Shown here piece after piece: positions 61,381 to 64,000 of a stretch of 64,000 nucleotides of DNA. The stretch comes from Pseudomonadota bacterium (GTDB lineage: Bacteria > Pseudomonadota > Alphaproteobacteria > Rhizobiales > Rhizobiaceae). How positions within the stretch are numbered: the stretch's first letter is position 1; each line of letters starts with the position of its first letter. Position numbers and translations under genes: made by a program. The stretch covers positions 1 to 64,000 of the forward strand of contig JAEWDP010000166.1 in assembly GCA_023390055.1 (NCBI GenBank), written 5' to 3'. The notes under the pieces are model-generated. The model was given only the letters and a program-made list of their open reading frames with translations. It was not told the DNA's origin and did not search any database.

Positions 61381-62264
61381 CACAGCCCTCCCTGCGGCAG
61401 TCCGGGGTCAATTCCACAGACAAACAGGCCGACCCTTTCGGCAGCTGCAATGATTTCCTGTTCGTCAAGGACAAGTGAACGCCCAGCTTCTACAGCAATA
61501 CCTGCAAGGCCCGCATCATGCGCATTTGTTACTGTTGACGGACCAATGGCTGGAAGGTCGGCACGCATGTCCTGCTGTGGCTTGCACAGTTTCACGAGAA
61601 CACCTTTGCGGCGTGTGGAAATACGACCTTCCTTTCGCAACACCATGACGCGCTCGAGCATCTCGTCGGTGCCTTCGACACCTTCCAGTGCCACAATCCT
61701 GCCACCAATGCTGACTGCCCCCTGCCCGACATCAAGCACACCCAATGCCAGGGCTGCCCGGATACCTTCGTGGATATCGCGAACATCTTCCGCCGAGGGA
61801 CTGCTGGTGGTCAGAACGCCCGGCCTTGCCAATAGACCAGGCGCAATCTCGTGGGCGCCTATCACGCGACAGCCAATGCCCTCGAAGAGCTTTATGACCA
61901 TTTGAAGGACGGTGTCGTCACCACCAGACAACAGCGTACGCAAGGCTGCCGGCAAACGAAGTATCGTGCGCAGTGTCGGACGGATATCGTGCAATTCCGG
62001 ACGACGGCGCACTGCTCCCGACATGACGACCCTGTCGACACCCTTCAGGCGAATAAAGCGTTCGATGGCGGCAAGATTTCCAACCCCCGTCGTCAACGTC
62101 TCGTAGCCATCAAAGTTCTGGTCTGCCTCATCGGCAAGGGTCACGATAACCGGGTCTTCACCCGCTGCGCGAGCAGCTTCGGCAAGGTGAAGCGGCAATT
62201 GCCCCCAGCCGGCGACTATCGCCAGGCGCCCCTTCTTCACGGGCGGCCGCGACGCGGTTTCCAT
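61380..62264 (-). CDS. lpxI: UDP-2,3-diacylglucosamine pyrophosphatase LpxI
   Basis: 294 residues, DUF1009/LpxI family. LAIVAGWGQLPLHLAEAA at the start, GVDRVVMSGAVRRRPELHDIRP, and a C-terminal domain with LVKLCKPQQDMRADLPAIGPSTV and AGIAVEAGRSLVLD. It cleaves UDP-2,3-diacylglucosamine to lipid X in bacteria that lack LpxH, as first shown in Caulobacter. It lies between lpxA and lpxB, the classical order. Confidence 0.95.
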   Translation of the reverse strand: METASRPPVKKGRLAIVAGWGQLPLHLAEAARAAGEDPVIVTLADEADQNFDGYETLTTGVGNLAAIERFIRLKGVDRVVMSGAVRRRPELHDIRPTLRTILRLPAALRTLLSGGDDTVLQMVIKLFEGIGCRVIGAHEIAPGLLARPGVLTTSSPSAEDVRDIHEGIRAALALGVLDVGQGAVSIGGRIVALEGVEGTDEMLERVMVLRKEGRISTRRKGVLVKLCKPQQDMRADLPAIGPSTVTNAHDAGLAGIAVEAGRSLVLDEQEIIAAAERVGLFVCGIDPGLPQGGL

Positions 62265-62267
62265 CCC

Positions 62268-63083
62268 TCAGGCTTTGCCGCGGAACGGGGATGAAATCGC
62301 ACGATCGCTGTCTTCAGCGATGAAATCGAGAATCTCGATCACCTGCTCGCAATCAGCATAGTCGGCGCGAATTGCCGCCGCATTGCTTCTGATATTGCCC
62401 CCACCTTCGAAGATCTGCTTGAAGGCACGTCGGACCCTGTGGATCGTTGCACGCTCGATACCGGCACGTGTCATCCCCACGATATTGAGACCGGCCAGAA
62501 TTCCAGGATTGCCATTCAGCATGCCATAGGGAATGACGTCATAGGCCACTCCGGACAGGCCACCAATAAATGCATTGCGTCCGATACGGCCGAACTGATG
62601 AACGGCAGAGCCACCACCCAGGATCGCATTATCTCCGACTTTGACATGCCCGGCGAGCATGACGTTGTTCGACATCACAATCCCGTCACCAAGCAGGCAA
62701 TCATGTGCAACATGCGAATTGGCCAAAAACAGGCAATTGCTGCCGATGACTGTCTTGCCGCCACCACCAACCGTGCCCATGTTGATGGTCACGCCTTCAC
62801 GCATCGTGCAATTGTCACCGATGGTCAGCGTGGAACTTGCCCCTGCTTCATGCAGGCTTTGCGATACTCCGCCAATGACAGCCATGGGAAAGATACGGCA
62901 ACTGCGGCCGATCTCCGTCTTTCCCGTAACCACGGCATGTGAGACAAGTTGTGTACCGTCTCTCAGGACGACGTCACATCCGACGGTGCAGAAGGGACCA
63001 ACCGAGACACCCTCGCCGATCGTTGCACCATCTTCCACGATCGCCATCGGGTGGATCTTCGCGCTGTCGGCAATCTTGCTCAT
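62268..63083 (-). CDS. lpxA: UDP-N-acetylglucosamine acyltransferase LpxA
   Basis: 271 residues. About ten left-handed hexapeptide repeats (IHPMAIVEDGATIGEGVSVGPF onward), the catalytic His in NSHVAHDCLLGD, and a C-terminal helical domain. It adds a hydroxyacyl chain to UDP-GlcNAc, the first step of lipid A. Start overlaps fabZ by four bases. Confidence 0.97.
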   Translation of the reverse strand: MSKIADSAKIHPMAIVEDGATIGEGVSVGPFCTVGCDVVLRDGTQLVSHAVVTGKTEIGRSCRIFPMAVIGGVSQSLHEAGASSTLTIGDNCTMREGVTINMGTVGGGGKTVIGSNCLFLANSHVAHDCLLGDGIVMSNNVMLAGHVKVGDNAILGGGSAVHQFGRIGRNAFIGGLSGVAYDVIPYGMLNGNPGILAGLNIVGMTRAGIERATIHRVRRAFKQIFEGGGNIRSNAAAIRADYADCEQVIEILDFIAEDSDRAISSPFRGKA

Positions 63084-63547
63084 TCACCATCCTTGCGGCG
63101 GATCATTGCGCCGATATCTGCTTCTGCAACAAGTGCCCCATCCACCTTCGCATCGCAATGGAACTTCCAGATATTACCACGCTGTTTGTGCTTGGTAACA
63201 TGAAACTCAACACGATCGCCGGGTACGACCGGCTTTCTGAAGCGCGCATTGTCAATCGTCATGAAGTAGACGAGATCGCCACCTTGCCCTTGCTTGCGAG
63301 CGCAGATCGCACCAGCAGTCTGCGCCATCCCCTCGATCAGCAACACGCCTGGCATGATTGGCTGTTCAGGAAAATGGCCCGTGAAATGCGGCTCGTTCGC
63401 CGTCACATTCTTGATACCGATAGCCGCATCATCGCCGTTGATCTCGATAATGCGGTCTACAAGAAGAAACGGATACCGATGCGGCAAAAGTTTCATGATC
63501 TCCAGAATATCAGCGGTCCCGAGCGTAGCGCCGGCCTCTTCACTCAT
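63080..63547 (-). CDS. fabZ: 3-hydroxyacyl-ACP dehydratase FabZ
   Basis: 155 residues, single hotdog fold. LLPHRYPFLLVDR and GHFPEQPIMPGVLLIEGMAQ contain the catalytic His and Glu. It dehydrates 3-hydroxyacyl-ACP and competes with LpxA for substrate. The ATG at 63547 has GAGGAGACAGGA upstream; it overlaps the end of lpxD by eight bases. Confidence 0.97.
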   Translation of the reverse strand: MSEEAGATLGTADILEIMKLLPHRYPFLLVDRIIEINGDDAAIGIKNVTANEPHFTGHFPEQPIMPGVLLIEGMAQTAGAICARKQGQGGDLVYFMTIDNARFRKPVVPGDRVEFHVTKHKQRGNIWKFHCDAKVDGALVAEADIGAMIRRKDGE

Positions 63548-64000
63548 TCCTGTCTCCTCTACGCTTGGCGCGCTCATCCGACCGTGTCATCGCCTCGGCG
63601 ACATCGCGCAGAAAGTCCTTGAGCGGCCTTGCGGGTATCCCGCCGAAGCGGGCACCTGCCGGCACGTCGCCAACGACACCGCTCATGGCTGCAATCTGCA
63701 CACCGTCACCAATCTTGATATGACCATTGATACCACTTGCGCCGCCGATCATCACTCCATTGCCGATGGTCGTCGATCCGGCGATCCCAACACCGCTGAC
63801 AATGCCGCAATGACGGCCGATACGAACATTGTGACCAACCTGGACCTGGTTGTCGATCTTCGTACCCTCGCCGATGACCGTATCATCCATCGTACCACGA
63901 TCAATTGTGGTATTGGCTCCGATCTCGACATTATCCTGGATGATGACACGGCCAATCTGGACAATTTTCAACATGCCCGCAGGGCCTGGCGCGTAGCCGA
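63540..64000 (-). CDS. lpxD: UDP-3-O-(3-hydroxymyristoyl)glucosamine N-acyltransferase LpxD (partial)
   Basis: The 3' part (about 153 codons) of a gene that continues past the right edge. Hexapeptide repeats run from QIGRVIIQDNVEIGANTTID to GHIKIGDGVQIAAMSG; the catalytic His is expected in the QVGHNVRIG loop. The upstream bases 63975-64000 stay in frame (GYAPGPAG), so the internal ATG at 63974 is not the start. LpxD adds the second hydroxyacyl chain in lipid A synthesis. First seen gene of lpxD-fabZ-lpxA-lpxI-lpxB. Confidence 0.95.
   Translation of the reverse strand, partial: GYAPGPAGMLKIVQIGRVIIQDNVEIGANTTIDRGTMDDTVIGEGTKIDNQVQVGHNVRIGRHCGIVSGVGIAGSTTIGNGVMIGGASGINGHIKIGDGVQIAAMSGVVGDVPAGARFGGIPARPLKDFLRDVAEAMTRSDERAKRRGDRNE

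Noticed and set aside
1..64000. Mobile elements, prophage, CRISPR, toxin-antitoxin or defence islands
   Set aside because: No transposase, integrase, repeat-spacer array or restriction gene is seen; composition and gene order look like conserved chromosome throughout.

Overview
The window is a housekeeping stretch of an alphaproteobacterial chromosome, most likely from the order Rhizobiales/Hyphomicrobiales (Rhizobiaceae- or Hoeflea-like). The assignment rests on gene content and order: dusB-ntrB-ntrC followed by ntrY-ntrX-trkA-dat-hfq-hflX; fused ispDF; an E1-beta subunit (pdhB) carrying its own lipoyl domain; LpxI instead of LpxH; and a LexA site built from GAAC/GTTC half-sites. Composition is GC-rich, about 60% by eye, and even throughout. 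I see no insertion sequence, prophage, integron, CRISPR array, rRNA or convincing tRNA. Genes are intact and tightly packed, many overlapping by 1-4 bases.

Layout. 1-6 kb: methyltransferase tail, small membrane protein, hydroxyacid dehydrogenase, AlkD-like protein, Lrp/AsnC regulator, UDG-like protein with a secreted nuclease, and a membrane histidine kinase. 5.9-9.2 kb: cobT-dgkA facing away from cobS-DUF1289-aspartic protease. 9.1-16.3 kb: AraC regulator divergent from an MFS pump, a YadGH-type ABC exporter, a TauE/SafE permease, a DUF1801 protein and an extensin-like lipoprotein. 16.5-21.3 kb: chemoreceptor, acyl-CoA thioesterase, and a MocR/PdxR-type regulator divergent from an EamA transporter. 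21.4-29.4 kb: a long uvrB, then fpr and the sulfite-reduction operon cysG-DUF2849-cysI-DUF934. 29.8-31.9 kb: a deaminase, mazG and a YdeI-type protein.

32-43.5 kb is the nitrogen-regulation block on the minus strand. 43.6-45.3 kb holds ispDF and cinA. 45.3-55.6 kb holds a COQ10-like protein, lipA, a GlsB-type membrane protein, lpd, an SGNH hydrolase, pdhC-pdhB-pdhA, an FtsB-like protein and eno. This groups enolase, the pyruvate dehydrogenase complex and the lipoyl synthase that supplies its cofactor. 55.6-64 kb holds kdsA, a VOC protein, lexA, gltA and the lipid A operon lpxD(partial)-fabZ-lpxA-lpxI-lpxB.

I found no convincing new multi-gene system. The items most worth checking are small: a probable ATT (or leaderless-looking ATG) start for hflX, a structured inverted repeat at 201-257, a palindrome plus direct repeats between the MocR-type regulator and its EamA neighbour, a hairpin that would hide the ribosome site of the MFS gene, an overlapping direct-plus-palindromic LexA site, and a terminator built into the last codons of lpxB. 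Product names come from my recognition of protein families, with no database search. Starts were chosen from Shine-Dalgarno (SD) spacing and expected protein length.
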